Of a stretch of DNA of 53,049 nt, positions 8,663 through 17,144 are shown in pieces. The notes under the pieces are model-generated. The model was given only the letters and a program-made list of their open reading frames with translations. It ran no database searches and was not told the DNA's origin. Position numbers and translations under genes: made by a program. Numbering within the stretch: the first letter of the stretch is position 1; every line of letters begins with the position of its first letter. Where the stretch lies: positions 1 to 53,049 of the forward strand of contig JAISBL010000130.1 in the NCBI GenBank assembly GCA_031266215.1, written 5' to 3'. This stretch comes from Tannerellaceae bacterium (GTDB lineage Bacteria; Bacteroidota; Bacteroidia; Bacteroidales; Tannerellaceae).

Positions 8663-9256
8663 TCAATTGTTCCTGCCGGATTCATACTGCTCTATCTTTG
8701 ATCTGTTGGCCAGAAGGTAGTCTATATCGTCTAGGCCGTTCACAAGGCAATCCTTCTTATAGGCGTTGATCTCAAAAGTCTCGCTGCACAGCGCGGCATT
8801 GTTGACAATGGTCTGGGCGGGCAGGTCTATGGTAAGGGTAGCGGAGGGGTCGGCCGCTACGGAGGCGAATATCCCGCTCAGGAATTCAGGCGAGACTATC
8901 ACCGGCAGGAGGCCGTTGTTCATCGAGTTGTTCCTGAATATATCGGCGAAGAAGCTGCTCACCACGGCGCGGAAGCCATATCCTGAGATCGCCCAGGCGG
9001 CGTGTTCGCGACTGCTGCCGCTCCCGAAGTTTTTCCCCGCCACCAGTATCTCTCCACTGTAAGCCGGCTGGTTGAGGACGAAAGCCGGGTCGGGGCGGCC
9101 TGACCCGTCATACCGCCAGTCGCGGAACAGGTTGTCGCCAAAGCCCTCCCGCGTAGTGGCTTTCAGGAAGCGCGCCGGTATGATCTGGTCTGTATCCACG
9201 TTCTCCAACGGGAGCGGCACGCAGGTGGATGTCAGTATCGTGAATTTATCTCGCAT
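8663..9256 (-). CDS. leuD: 3-isopropylmalate dehydratase small subunit
   Basis: 197 residues. With LeuC it forms the [4Fe-4S] isomerase that converts 2-isopropylmalate to 3-isopropylmalate. The swivelling small-subunit domain is recognisable from PLPLENVDTDQIIPARFLK near the N-terminus, AGKNFGSGSSREHAAWAI in the middle and the later segment FRNNSMNNGLLPV. It lies 10 bp downstream of leuC and 27 bp upstream of the second synthase gene, consistent with one operon. Nothing appears truncated. Confidence 0.97.
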   Translation of the reverse strand: MRDKFTILTSTCVPLPLENVDTDQIIPARFLKATTREGFGDNLFRDWRYDGSGRPDPAFVLNQPAYSGEILVAGKNFGSGSSREHAAWAISGYGFRAVVSSFFADIFRNNSMNNGLLPVIVSPEFLSGIFASVAADPSATLTIDLPAQTIVNNAALCSETFEINAYKKDCLVNGLDDIDYLLANRSKIEQYESGRNN

Positions 9257-9266
9257 AACTTTAGGA

Positions 9267-10670
9267 TTATGATTGTATTAATGTTCTGGGGTCTGTTATC
9301 TTGCCGGTCACGGCAGCCGCGGCGGCCACCAGCGGGCCGGCCAGTATGGTGCGCGAGCCGGGGCCCTGCCGGCCTTCAAAGTTACGGTTAGAAGTAGACA
9401 CGGCGTATTTGCCGGCCGGTATCTTGTCTTCATTCATCGCCAGGCAGGCCGAGCATCCCGGCCGGCGCAGCTCAAAGCCGGCCTCCGCCAGTATCCGGTC
9501 TATCCCTTCGGCGCGTATCTGATCTTCCACCAGCCGGCTGCCGGGCACCAGCCACGCCGTGACGCCGGGGGCCTTCGTCCGCCCTTTGGCTATGGAAGCG
9601 AAGGCGCGGAAGTCTTCTATCCTGCCGTTGGTGCAACTGCCGAGGAAGACATAATCCACCCTCTTGCCCAGCATGGCGTCTCCGGGGCTGAAGCCCATAT
9701 ATTCAAGGGCCCTGCAGAACGAAGCCCGCCCGGCTTCCTCCACGCTGCCGGGCGAAGGTATTCGTCCGCCTATGCCTGTCCCCATCCCGGGGTTGGTACC
9801 GTAGGTCACCATCGGCTCTATATCTTCGGCCCTGAAGACGACCTCCCTGTCAAACACCGCGCCCTCGTCGGTATACAGCTCCCGCCACCCGGCCACAGCC
9901 TTCTCCCATTCCCCGCCACGCGGGGCGAACCGGCGGCCTTTGAGATAACCGTACGTCACGCTGTCAGGGGCTATCATCCCTCCGCGCGCACCCATCTCGA
10001 TAGACAGGTTGCACACCGTCAGGCGGTCTTCCATCGTAGCGTTGCGGATGGCTTCGCCCGCATATTCCACGAAATAGCCGGTAGCCCCCCCGGTGGTCAT
10101 CCTGGCAATTATGTACAGGGCCATATCCTTCGCCGTCACGCCGGGGCGCAGACTGCCGTCTATGGTGATGCGCATCGTCATGGGCTTATGCTGCATGATG
10201 CACTGCGCAGCAAGGGTCATCTCCACCTCGCTGGTACCTATTCCGAAGGCTATGGCGCCCATAGCTCCGTGCGTAGACGTGTGCGAGTCTCCGCATACAA
10301 TGGTCATGCCGGGGAGCGTCAGGGCGTTTTCGGGGCCAATGACGTGTATGATGCCGTTGAGCGGGTCTTTCAGTCCGTAATATGCCAGTCCGAAATCGGC
10401 GGCGTTCTTTTCCAACGCCTCCACCTGCCTCCCTGAGACCGGGTCCTGTATAGGCCTGTCCTGGTTCAGGGTAGGTATGTTATGGTCGGGTACGCAGGTT
10501 ATACGTTCGGGGCGGAAGGGCTTCAACCCCCGCTCGCGCAGTCCGGCGAAAGCCTGCGGACTGGTCACCTCGTGGCAGTAAAGGCGGTCGATGTACAACT
10601 GCGTCGTACCGTCACGGAGCGTATCCACGACGTGCCGCTCCCATATCTTCTCAAACAATGTCTTCTTCAT
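9267..10670 (-). CDS. leuC: 3-isopropylmalate dehydratase large subunit
   Basis: 467 residues, the usual size of the bacterial LeuC subunit. It carries the aconitase-type active site. Seen: [19 protein letters not shown] near the start, [20 protein letters not shown] in the middle, and cysteines of the iron-sulfur site in [15 protein letters not shown] and [17 protein letters not shown]. The start codon overlaps the leuA stop by 4 bp, indicating translational coupling. Together with LeuD it may also process citramalate if the second synthase makes it. Confidence 0.97.
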   Translation of the reverse strand: MKKTLFEKIWERHVVDTLRDGTTQLYIDRLYCHEVTSPQAFAGLRERGLKPFRPERITCVPDHNIPTLNQDRPIQDPVSGRQVEALEKNAADFGLAYYGLKDPLNGIIHVIGPENALTLPGMTIVCGDSHTSTHGAMGAIAFGIGTSEVEMTLAAQCIMQHKPMTMRITIDGSLRPGVTAKDMALYIIARMTTGGATGYFVEYAGEAIRNATMEDRLTVCNLSIEMGARGGMIAPDSVTYGYLKGRRFAPRGGEWEKAVAGWRELYTDEGAVFDREVVFRAEDIEPMVTYGTNPGMGTGIGGRIPSPGSVEEAGRASFCRALEYMGFSPGDAMLGKRVDYVFLGSCTNGRIEDFRAFASIAKGRTKAPGVTAWLVPGSRLVEDQIRAEGIDRILAEAGFELRRPGCSACLAMNEDKIPAGKYAVSTSNRNFEGRQGPGSRTILAGPLVAAAAAVTGKITDPRTLIQS

Positions 10671-12163
10671 TTCACAAACTTATTAATAGCGTCTATAAAT
10701 GCTTCCGCCGAGGCGGCGATGATGTCTGTATTGGCTGCGAAGCCGTAATACGTATTATTGTCGTACTCCACCTGCATATGCACCTTGCCGACGTCGTCGC
10801 TCCCCTTATCTATGGCCTGTATAAGGAACTCCTGTATCGTCATCGTGCGGTGTATGATGGATTTGACGGCCCTTATGGCTGCGTCTACCGGGCCGTTGCC
10901 CGAGGCGGCGGCTTCGAAGCGTTCGCCCGATATATTGAGGCATATGCTGGCCACCGGCTTCAGCCCCACGCCGGAGGTCACCTGCAGGTACTCCAGCCTG
11001 ATGCGCTGCATGGCGGTCTTGTCACGTCCCGCCAGCATCATGACGTCATCGTCGTTGATATCTTTCTTGCGGTCGGCCAGTTTAAGGAACTCCTCATACA
11101 CCTTGTCAAGCTTATCCTGTTCCAGGTCAATGCCCAGCGCCTGGAGGCGATGCTTCAGCGCCGCCCTTCCGCTGCGCGCCGTCAGCAGTATGGCGCTGTC
11201 GTCTACGCCCACGTCTTTGGGGTCTATTATCTCGTAGCTCTCACGGTTCTTCAGCACCCCGTCCTGATGTATGCCCGACGAGTGTGCAAAGGCGTTACGC
11301 CCCACTATGGCCTTGTTAGGCTGTACGGGCATGTTCATCAGTCCCGACACCATACGGCTGATGCCGTATATCTTCTGGCTGTTGATATTAGTTTCAATGC
11401 CGGCGTCCCTGTGGCTTTTGAATATCATCGCCACCTCCTCAAGCGAAGTGTTCCCCGCCCGTTCGCCTATGCCGTTTATGGTAACCTCCACCTGCCGGGC
11501 GCCGTTCATTACCCCCTCCACGGTGTTCGCCGTAGCCATCCCCAGGTCGTTGTGGCAATGGGTGGAGATAACGGCCCTGTGTATTCCCTTCACGTTCTCA
11601 AGCAGGTAGCGTATCTTCTCCCCGTACTGCGCAGGCAGGCAGTACCCCGTGGTGTCGGGGATGTTTACCACCGTGGCCCCGGCCTGTATTACAGCCTCTA
11701 TGACGCGGGCCAGATACTCATTATCGGTGCGCCCGGCGTCTTCGGCGTAAAACTCCACGTCTTCCACATACCGCCTGGCGTACTTCACACAGGCTACGGC
11801 GCGCTGCAATATCTCTTCGCGGTTGGAGGCGAACTTGTGCCGTATGTGGTAGTCCGACGTCCCTATGCCGGTATGTATACGTTTCCGCCTGGCATGTTCC
11901 AGCGCCTGTGCGGCAGCGTCTATGTCCTTCTCCACCGCGCGCGTAAGGGCGCATATAACGGGCCACGTCACGGCCTTTGATATTTCTACCACGCTCCTGA
12001 AGTCTCCCGGCGACGAGACGGGGAAGCCTGCCTCTATCACATCTACTCCCAGCCCTTCGAGGGACTTTGCCACTTCTATCTTCTCGATGCTGTTCAACTG
12101 GCACCCCGGGACCTGCTCTCCGTCTCTCAGGGTAGTGTCGAAAATAAATAATCTGTCTGCCAT
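10667..12163 (-). CDS. leuA: 2-isopropylmalate synthase
   Basis: 498 residues. It catalyses the first committed step of leucine synthesis, condensing acetyl-CoA with 2-oxoisovalerate. The barrel begins [19 protein letters not shown]; the metal and acceptor sites appear in [18 protein letters not shown] and [29 protein letters not shown] marks the accessory region. The C-terminal 110 or so residues match the leucine-sensing regulatory domain. It is the first structural gene after a leader peptide and terminator hairpin (12193-12342), so expression is probably controlled by leucyl-tRNA supply as well as by feedback inhibition. Confidence 0.96.
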   Translation of the reverse strand: MADRLFIFDTTLRDGEQVPGCQLNSIEKIEVAKSLEGLGVDVIEAGFPVSSPGDFRSVVEISKAVTWPVICALTRAVEKDIDAAAQALEHARRKRIHTGIGTSDYHIRHKFASNREEILQRAVACVKYARRYVEDVEFYAEDAGRTDNEYLARVIEAVIQAGATVVNIPDTTGYCLPAQYGEKIRYLLENVKGIHRAVISTHCHNDLGMATANTVEGVMNGARQVEVTINGIGERAGNTSLEEVAMIFKSHRDAGIETNINSQKIYGISRMVSGLMNMPVQPNKAIVGRNAFAHSSGIHQDGVLKNRESYEIIDPKDVGVDDSAILLTARSGRAALKHRLQALGIDLEQDKLDKVYEEFLKLADRKKDINDDDVMMLAGRDKTAMQRIRLEYLQVTSGVGLKPVASICLNISGERFEAAASGNGPVDAAIRAVKSIIHRTMTIQEFLIQAIDKGSDDVGKVHMQVEYDNNTYYGFAANTDIIAASAEAFIDAINKFVK

Positions 12164-12192
12164 AAAGTTTATCGTTTATATAGTTGTTATCA

Positions 12193-12232
12193 CGAAAAAG
12201 CCCCTCTCAACCGGAAGTGAGAAGGGCTTTTG
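12193..12232 (-). terminator. Rho-independent terminator/attenuator in the leuA leader
   Basis: Read on the minus strand, a 12-bp stem (AAGCCCTTCTCA with TGAGAGGGGCTT, one G-U pair) closes an 8-nt loop and is followed by a run of T. Stem limits are 12198-12229. It lies between the leader peptide stop (12256) and the leuA start (12163), the position expected of an attenuator that ends transcription before leuA when leucine is plentiful. Confidence 0.85.
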
Positions 12233-12255
12233 CTTATATCCTTTTGTCTGCGCAC

Positions 12256-12342
12256 TCAGCAGGCGCACACCTCGCTCCCATTCCGCTTACGGAGTAGTAG
12301 CAGGATAATGGAAATAAGATGATTGTTTGCCTGGTTGTACAT
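12256..12342 (-). CDS. leu operon leader peptide
   Basis: A 28-codon minus-strand frame with an ATG start and a TGA stop. Its middle is ISIILLLLRKR: two Ile codons and then CTG CTA CTA CTC, four Leu codons in a row, followed by NGSEVCAC. The terminator hairpin begins 27 nt after its stop and leuA about 93 nt after it. A ribosome stalling at the Leu run for lack of charged tRNA would be placed to favour an antiterminator. The peptide itself probably has no function after translation. I read each codon from the sequence; the regulatory role is inferred by analogy with known amino acid leader peptides. Confidence 0.85.
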   Translation of the reverse strand: MYNQANNHLISIILLLLRKRNGSEVCAC

Positions 12343-12376
12343 TATATTATATATCTGTTTTCTGAACTTTCGGCGG

Positions 12377-12407
12377 CAAAGATAAACCCATTTTTATAAT
12401 CTCCAAA
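12377..12407 (-). promoter_or_regulatory. Promoter of the leu operon
   Basis: On the minus strand a -33 TTTG (12404-12407) and a -7 TATCTTTG (12377-12384) are separated by 19 bp, matching the Bacteroidetes housekeeping consensus TTTG-N19-TAnnTTTG. The -7 box ends about 35 bp before the leader peptide ATG. Confidence 0.8.
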
Positions 12408-12532
12408 CATATGCACATTATTTTAGCTCCGCGGGCGGCGCAGGGCAGGGGGGGTGGCAATAAATGGAGGGTGCGGCGCGTTTTTTGTTTGACTTGATCT
12501 GTTTGTTGTTTAATTCTAAAATTGTATGTCGT

Positions 12533-13261
12533 ATGCTTGAATATTCTTTGCATCCGAACCCGCTTACCGAACGGGAGGATGATTATACGGCCGCCGTGCA
12601 TCCGAAGGTTTCTTATAGTAAGGAGGAGGTCATTGACCTTATGCTTCAGCGTGGTACGCTGATGACCAGGACCGATGCCCTGGCGGTTATCAATAACCTT
12701 GAAGAGACGGTGGCTTATATTGTGGCTAATGGCGGGGTGGTGAATATGCCGCTCTTCAGTACGGGGTTCTCTGTGTCGGGGCTCTTTAATGGGGCGCTCG
12801 ATGTTTTTGACGGTACGAGGCACCGGCTTAATGTGACTGTTCGCGATGGGGTGTTGCTGCGCCGGGCGCAGAAGAAGGTGGAGCTCCATAAGGTTAATAC
12901 GGCTTCGCCGCAGCCTCAGATACTGGAGGTGAAGGACAGCCTTTCGGGTACGGTCGACAGGCTGCTTACTGCCGGTGGTCCGGTGGAGATCATGGGTATT
13001 AATATTAAGGTGGCGGGCGATGATCCTTCTTCGGGTATTTTCTTCGTCGGCCCCGACGGCGTGGAGACGAGGGCGCTGACCGTCATCACTAACAAGCCTT
13101 CGGTCGTTATGGTTGTCGCCCCCATGCTCTCCGAGGGGGCCGACTATCTTGTTAAAGTGGTCACACAGTTTTCAGCAGGCGGCCGCACACTGCAAAATTC
13201 AAAGGTTACTGTTTTCCCGACGCCCCTTATCTGCGTGTACCGTACGCACTCTTCCTCCTGA
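12533..13261 (+). CDS. HU-like DNA-binding/DUF4469 protein, copy 1
   Basis: 242 residues from the ATG at 12533; a longer frame opens at 12464 but its first 23 codons (MEGAARFLFDLICLL and on) look non-coding. Residues about 1-120 resemble the HU/IHF-like DNA-binding domain of Bacteroidales, with a helical stretch (SKEEVIDLMLQRGTLMTRTD) and a beta arm region (NMPLFSTGFSVSGLFNGALD). Residues about 140-240 match the Ig-like DUF4469 module (DRLLTAGGPVEIMGINIKV, then GIFFVGPDG). A second member is at 42558-43295. Its stop is followed after 28 bp by nine 22-bp palindromic repeats, and the second member has the same arrangement. It is divergent from the leu operon. The role is unknown; I infer chromosome-associated DNA binding. 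Confidence 0.8.
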   Translation: MLEYSLHPNPLTEREDDYTAAVHPKVSYSKEEVIDLMLQRGTLMTRTDALAVINNLEETVAYIVANGGVVNMPLFSTGFSVSGLFNGALDVFDGTRHRLNVTVRDGVLLRRAQKKVELHKVNTASPQPQILEVKDSLSGTVDRLLTAGGPVEIMGINIKVAGDDPSSGIFFVGPDGVETRALTVITNKPSVVMVVAPMLSEGADYLVKVVTQFSAGGRTLQNSKVTVFPTPLICVYRTHSSS

Positions 13262-13289
13262 ATTCCTTATACACTACTTTATAAACTCT

Positions 13290-13484
13290 CCACACGCCCT
13301 GTGTGGAGAGCCCACACGCCCTGTGTGGACACCCCACACGCCCTGTGTGGACACCCCACACGCCCCGTGTGGACACCCCACACGCCCTGTGTGGAGAGCC
13401 CACACGCCCTGTGTGGACACCCCACACGCCCCGTGTGGACACCCCACACGCCCCGTGTGGACACCCCACACGCTACTGTGTGGA
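13290..13484 (+). repeat. Tandem palindrome array A: nine units at exact 22-bp period
   Basis: Units begin at 13291, 13313, 13335, 13357, 13379, 13401, 13423, 13445 and 13467, every 22 bp without exception. Each core is a palindrome with arms CCACAC and GTGTGG around a 5-nt centre (GCCCT or GCCCC; GCTACT in the last unit). Spacers are variants of AGAGC or ACACC. There are no CRISPR-like unique spacers. The array starts just after the stop of the DUF4469 gene. Confidence 0.97.
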
Positions 13485-13540
13485 TTCCTCATAAGTATAG
13501 ACCTGAGTCCGGGAGAAGGAAAGCGAAAGTATCATCACAC

Positions 13541-13765
13541 GCCTGCGTGAGATCACCAGATACGTCCGGGTGAGTTTTCGGTGTGCGCTGACGGCGCCAC
13601 GGGCGCGTTTTACATTGCCGCCACTGCCTGTTGCCGTACAGTCTTAAAGACTCACAGACTTTAAGACTTAAAAGACTTTAAGTCCCTGAGGCCTTTATTG
13701 AGTAATCAGGGTTGCGCCCGAAGGCTATCCGCACCGGACGCCTGCGGCGCCACGGACGCGTTCTG
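13541..13765 (-). repeat. Full copy of the dispersed palindromic repeat
   Basis: Read on the minus strand: a GC-rich block, GATTACTCAATAAAGGCC, three 16-bp units of the GACTTTAAGTC/GTCTTAAAGAC type (13640-13688), then GGCGGCAATGT, CACGGGCGCGTTTTACA reversed in place, and GGTGATCTCACGC. The two pieces flanking higBA (1466-1570 and 2440-2515) are parts of this same element. A related GGCGCCACGG(G/A)CGCG motif occurs twice, at 13593-13608 and 13746-13760. Confidence 0.7.
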
Positions 13766-13820
13766 CATGGGAGCCTCCTTAAACGTACATATAGGGGAGA
13801 TGCAGGGGGATGTACGCAAA

Positions 13821-13866
13821 GCCGCCATAAGCGCCTCCGGGGATTATCCTTCGGGCTTATGGCGGC
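13821..13866 (-). terminator. Long hairpin downstream of the tricorn gene
   Basis: Twelve-base arms GCCGCCATAAGC (13821-13832) and GCTTATGGCGGC (13855-13866) are perfect inverted repeats around 22 nt. A second, smaller inverted repeat, CGTACAT/ATGTACG, lies at 13784-13816. The hairpin sits about 50 bp past the stop of the minus-strand protease gene and may end its transcript, although there is no clear T run. Confidence 0.45.
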
Positions 13867-13917
13867 GCATATCATCTGATGGTAAACGGGCGTCCGCTTA
13901 TGTGGCGGGCCGTGGAG

Positions 13918-16900
13918 TTACTGGTTCCAGACGCGCGGCGAGGGGACGGGAGGCAGCGGACGGCGGTCTTTGAGGTCGTTCATCACTTCCTGTATCGCGC
14001 GGTCCAGTTGCTGGTCTTCACCGTTCCACTGGCGTATGGGGTCGTTGTCTATCAGTATGTCGGGGTCTACGCCGTGGTTCTCTATTATCCACTCACCCGT
14101 GCGGGGGTCGTAGCTGGTGAAGAAAGGTACGCGCAGGTCGGTGCCGTCAATGAATGGCAGCGAACTGCTGATACCTACTATCCCGCCCCAGGTGCGCGTC
14201 CCGATGAGCTTACCCAGGCCCAGGGCGCGGAATCCCCAGGGGAACAGGTCTCCGTCGGAGGCGGAGTATTTGTCGATAAGGCAGACCTTGGGGCCTACCT
14301 GTACGGCGTCGGGTATCCTGCCGATGCGGGCTGACCCGCGCGACATGGTCAGGCGGTAGGGTTCGCGGGCGAGGCGTTCGAGTATCATGGGCGATACATT
14401 GCCCCCGCCGTTGGAACGGTCGTCTATGATGAGGCCTTCCTTGTCAAGCTGGGGGTAGAAGTAGCGGGCGAATTCGTTAAGCCCTTCCACGCTCATGTCG
14501 GGGATGTAGATGTATCCTATTTTACCCCCGGAAGCCTTGTCTACCTTACGTATGTTTTCCTGTATCCAGTTGTAGTGGTAGAGCGAGTATTCTTCCTCTA
14601 TGGGGGTGATGACGATCCTGCGGGCCTGGGCGGTTACTTCGGGCCGGGCCGAGAGGAGCAGCTCTGTGGGCGTGCCGGCTTTGCCTGTGAGGAGGGCGTA
14701 AAGGTCGTTTACGCTGTTGGCGGGTATGCCGTCAACGGAGAGGATGTATTCCCCTTCCTTCGCTTCGGCCCCGGGCTGGGTGAGGGGCGAGCGTAACCGG
14801 TCGCTCCAGGAGACTCCGGGGAGTATCCTGTCTATGCGGAAGTAGCCGGTGGCGGGATGGCGGCTGACTTCGGCCCCAAGCAGTCCGGTCGGTATCCGCC
14901 CGGCGCGGCTGAGTTCGCCCGGCGTGATGTAAGCATGGCCGCAGTTAAGTTCCCCTATCATTTCGCCTATCACGTAGTTGAGGTCAAGGCGGTTCTTGAC
15001 GTATGGCAGGAGTACTTCATACTTACGCTTCATCGCCTGCCAGTCGGTACCGTGCATGTTCTCGACGTAGAAGCCGTCGCGCATGGCCCGCCAGGCTTCG
15101 CCGAATATCTGCGCCCATTCCTGTGGGTAGTCGGTTGTGATATGCAGGTTTGCAAGGCTTACCTCATCCTTCAGCTCCACCTTACCGGTGGGGATGTCGG
15201 CCACGTAAAGGGTGCGTCCCTTGCGGAAGAGGGCTTTCCTGCGCCCCGGCTCCACGCTCATGGATGCACCCTGAACGACATCTTCTTCTTTTTGCTTTTT
15301 AAGATCGTAAACCCTGGTATCTCCGTTTATGGTGTAATACACCTTATCTCCCTGGGCGTAGAATCCGCGGTATGAGCCGGCCTTAAGCGGCAGCTTAATT
15401 ATACGGTCTGTTATCCCGGCGGGGTCGAATGTGACGGCAGAGAGGCTGTCCTTCTTTTCCACCGCTTTGGCGGCCGTCGGGCCGGGGTCTTCGGTAAGGA
15501 AGGGCGAAGGGGTGGCGGCCGACAGGAGGGCGAGGTATACCCCGTTCATATCGTCGTAGACGTGGTTCCACTCCAGTGAGCCGTATATAGGCTCGAAGTC
15601 GCGGGCGGAGGTGAAGACGAGGTATTTGCCGTCGGCGCTGAAGACCGGCGACAGGGAGTCGTACCATTTATCGGTCACAGGATATTCCTTCTTTGTGGCG
15701 ATGTGGTAGACGTATACCACCCACATGCTGTTAACGCCAAGTCGCGAGTATGTGAGCCATTTGCTGTCGGGCGAGAAGTTGACGCTGCGTACCTCGCTCA
15801 GCGTATCTTTCAGGATGGTGGTGCGTGCGGCGGAGGAGAGGTCCAGGAGTATGATGCGGTTTTCCCGGTCTGTATAAACGATCGAGGCCGCGTCGGGGCT
15901 CCATCTGAAAGAGCGGATGTAGGTGTCGTTTTTGGTTGTAAGCTGGCGGGGAGGGGTCGCGGCGAGAGCGTCGCGGACGAAAAGCTCGGTCTCGCCCGTC
16001 ACGTCTGATATATAGGCGATGTACCTGCCGTCGGGCGACCACTGCGCCTCGCGCTCATGCGCTCCGGGCGTGCGGGTGATGTTCCGGGCTACGCCTTTGA
16101 GGGCGGGCAGGTCGAAGACTTCACCGCGTGCGGTGACGGCCAGGCGTTCGCCTCCGGGAGAGAGGCTGGCGGCGGTGAGGTAGCGTGCAGCGTCTTTGAC
16201 TTCACTCCGGGCGTATATATTGTCTGAGGCGAGGGTGATGCTGATCTTCTGCGGCGTGCGCGTGGCGACGTCCATCCGGTAGAGGTATCCGCCGTTCTCG
16301 AAGACTATGGTGCCGCCGTGTATGCTGGGGAACTTCACGTCGTAGAGGCTGAAGTCGGTCACCTTCGCAGTCTGCTTTGTGGAGGTGTTGTATACGAATA
16401 TGTTCATCGTACGGTCGCGGTCGGAGAGGAAGAAGATGTTGTCTCCGGCCCACATCGGGATGATGTCCTGGACGTCGTTACGGGTGATGTTTTCTACCGT
16501 TTTGGCGTCGGGGTCGTATATCCATATATCATCTGCCATGCCTCCTTTATAGTATTTCCATGTCCGGAATTCGCGCATGACGCGGTTGTATGCCATACGG
16601 CGTCCGTCGGGCGAATAAGAGCAGAACCCGCCTTCGGGCAGAGGGATGGACTCAGACAGGCCGCCGGCCGGCCCTACAGTCCGGAGGCGTCCTTCAAACC
16701 CGCTTCCTATACGGTTGCGGTAGACTATGCGGCTGCCGTCGGGCGTCCATGTCATGACGATATTGTTAGGCCCCATACGGTCGCCGAGGTCGTCGCGCTG
16801 GTTGGTGGCTGTATAGGTAAGCCTGAGCGGCTCCCCGCCTGTGGAAGGGATGGCGTAGACTTCGGTATTGCCGTCGTATTGTGCGGTGAAGGCGATTGTT

Positions 16901-17127
16901 TTCCCGTCGGGCGAGAAGCGCGGGAACATTTCGTATCCTACGTGTGAGGTGAGCCTGGAGGCTTCGCCTCCGTTGATGGGCGCCTTATACAGGTCTCCTG
17001 CGTAGACGAAGACAATATCTTCGCCGTTGGTGGCCGGGAAGCGCAGCAGGCGCGCCTCTTCCGCTGCGTGCAGTGAGCAAAAAGCCACTGCCCACAGCCA
17101 AAGGATGTGAATAATTATCTTATACAT
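13918..17127 (-). CDS. Tricorn-type S41 serine protease, secreted
   Basis: 1069 residues, the length of a tricorn protease. A signal peptide (IIIHILWLWAVAFCSLHA) predicts export. Residues about 25-600 hold repeated beta-propeller blades such as FPRFSPDGKTIAFTAQYDGN and WSPDGRYIAYISDVTGETEL. A helical core and a PDZ-like segment follow near 760-840, then the S41 domain: DDRSNGGGNVSPMILER and DKYSASDGDLFPWGF, with the putative nucleophile Ser957 and Asp958 matching the Ser-Asp pair of Thermoplasma tricorn. Tricorn trims peptides released by other proteases. It lies 17 bp after rprY, so it may belong to the rprXY operon. Confidence 0.92.
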   Translation of the reverse strand: MYKIIIHILWLWAVAFCSLHAAEEARLLRFPATNGEDIVFVYAGDLYKAPINGGEASRLTSHVGYEMFPRFSPDGKTIAFTAQYDGNTEVYAIPSTGGEPLRLTYTATNQRDDLGDRMGPNNIVMTWTPDGSRIVYRNRIGSGFEGRLRTVGPAGGLSESIPLPEGGFCSYSPDGRRMAYNRVMREFRTWKYYKGGMADDIWIYDPDAKTVENITRNDVQDIIPMWAGDNIFFLSDRDRTMNIFVYNTSTKQTAKVTDFSLYDVKFPSIHGGTIVFENGGYLYRMDVATRTPQKISITLASDNIYARSEVKDAARYLTAASLSPGGERLAVTARGEVFDLPALKGVARNITRTPGAHEREAQWSPDGRYIAYISDVTGETELFVRDALAATPPRQLTTKNDTYIRSFRWSPDAASIVYTDRENRIILLDLSSAARTTILKDTLSEVRSVNFSPDSKWLTYSRLGVNSMWVVYVYHIATKKEYPVTDKWYDSLSPVFSADGKYLVFTSARDFEPIYGSLEWNHVYDDMNGVYLALLSAATPSPFLTEDPGPTAAKAVEKKDSLSAVTFDPAGITDRIIKLPLKAGSYRGFYAQGDKVYYTINGDTRVYDLKKQKEEDVVQGASMSVEPGRRKALFRKGRTLYVADIPTGKVELKDEVSLANLHITTDYPQEWAQIFGEAWRAMRDGFYVENMHGTDWQAMKRKYEVLLPYVKNRLDLNYVIGEMIGELNCGHAYITPGELSRAGRIPTGLLGAEVSRHPATGYFRIDRILPGVSWSDRLRSPLTQPGAEAKEGEYILSVDGIPANSVNDLYALLTGKAGTPTELLLSARPEVTAQARRIVITPIEEEYSLYHYNWIQENIRKVDKASGGKIGYIYIPDMSVEGLNEFARYFYPQLDKEGLIIDDRSNGGGNVSPMILERLAREPYRLTMSRGSARIGRIPDAVQVGPKVCLIDKYSASDGDLFPWGFRALGLGKLIGTRTWGGIVGISSSLPFIDGTDLRVPFFTSYDPRTGEWIIENHGVDPDILIDNDPIRQWNGEDQQLDRAIQEVMNDLKDRRPLPPVPSPRVWNQ

Positions 17128-17144
17128 AACGGGTCATTTAAGTA

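Noticed and set aside
7748-8701. 317-residue plus-strand frame opposite the second synthase gene
   Set aside because: It is the antisense shadow of a conserved enzyme gene, with no recognisable domain or promoter.
10658-11980. 440-residue plus-strand frame opposite leuA
   Set aside because: Antisense shadow of leuA in a GC-rich region; composition (rich in His, Tyr, Val, Gly) is typical of reversed codons.
12347-12889. 180-residue minus-strand frame upstream of leuA
   Set aside because: It overlaps DUF4469 copy 1 antisense and the leu promoter, and has no family features.
13290-13484. CRISPR array
   Set aside because: The period is 22 bp with near-identical short spacers; there are no unique spacers of about 30 bp and no cas genes.
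13113-13573. Pro/Cys/His-rich proteins translated from the 13.3-kb repeat on both strands
   Set aside because: Several frames are open only because a 22-bp unit repeats through all phases; they have no credible start and no family features.
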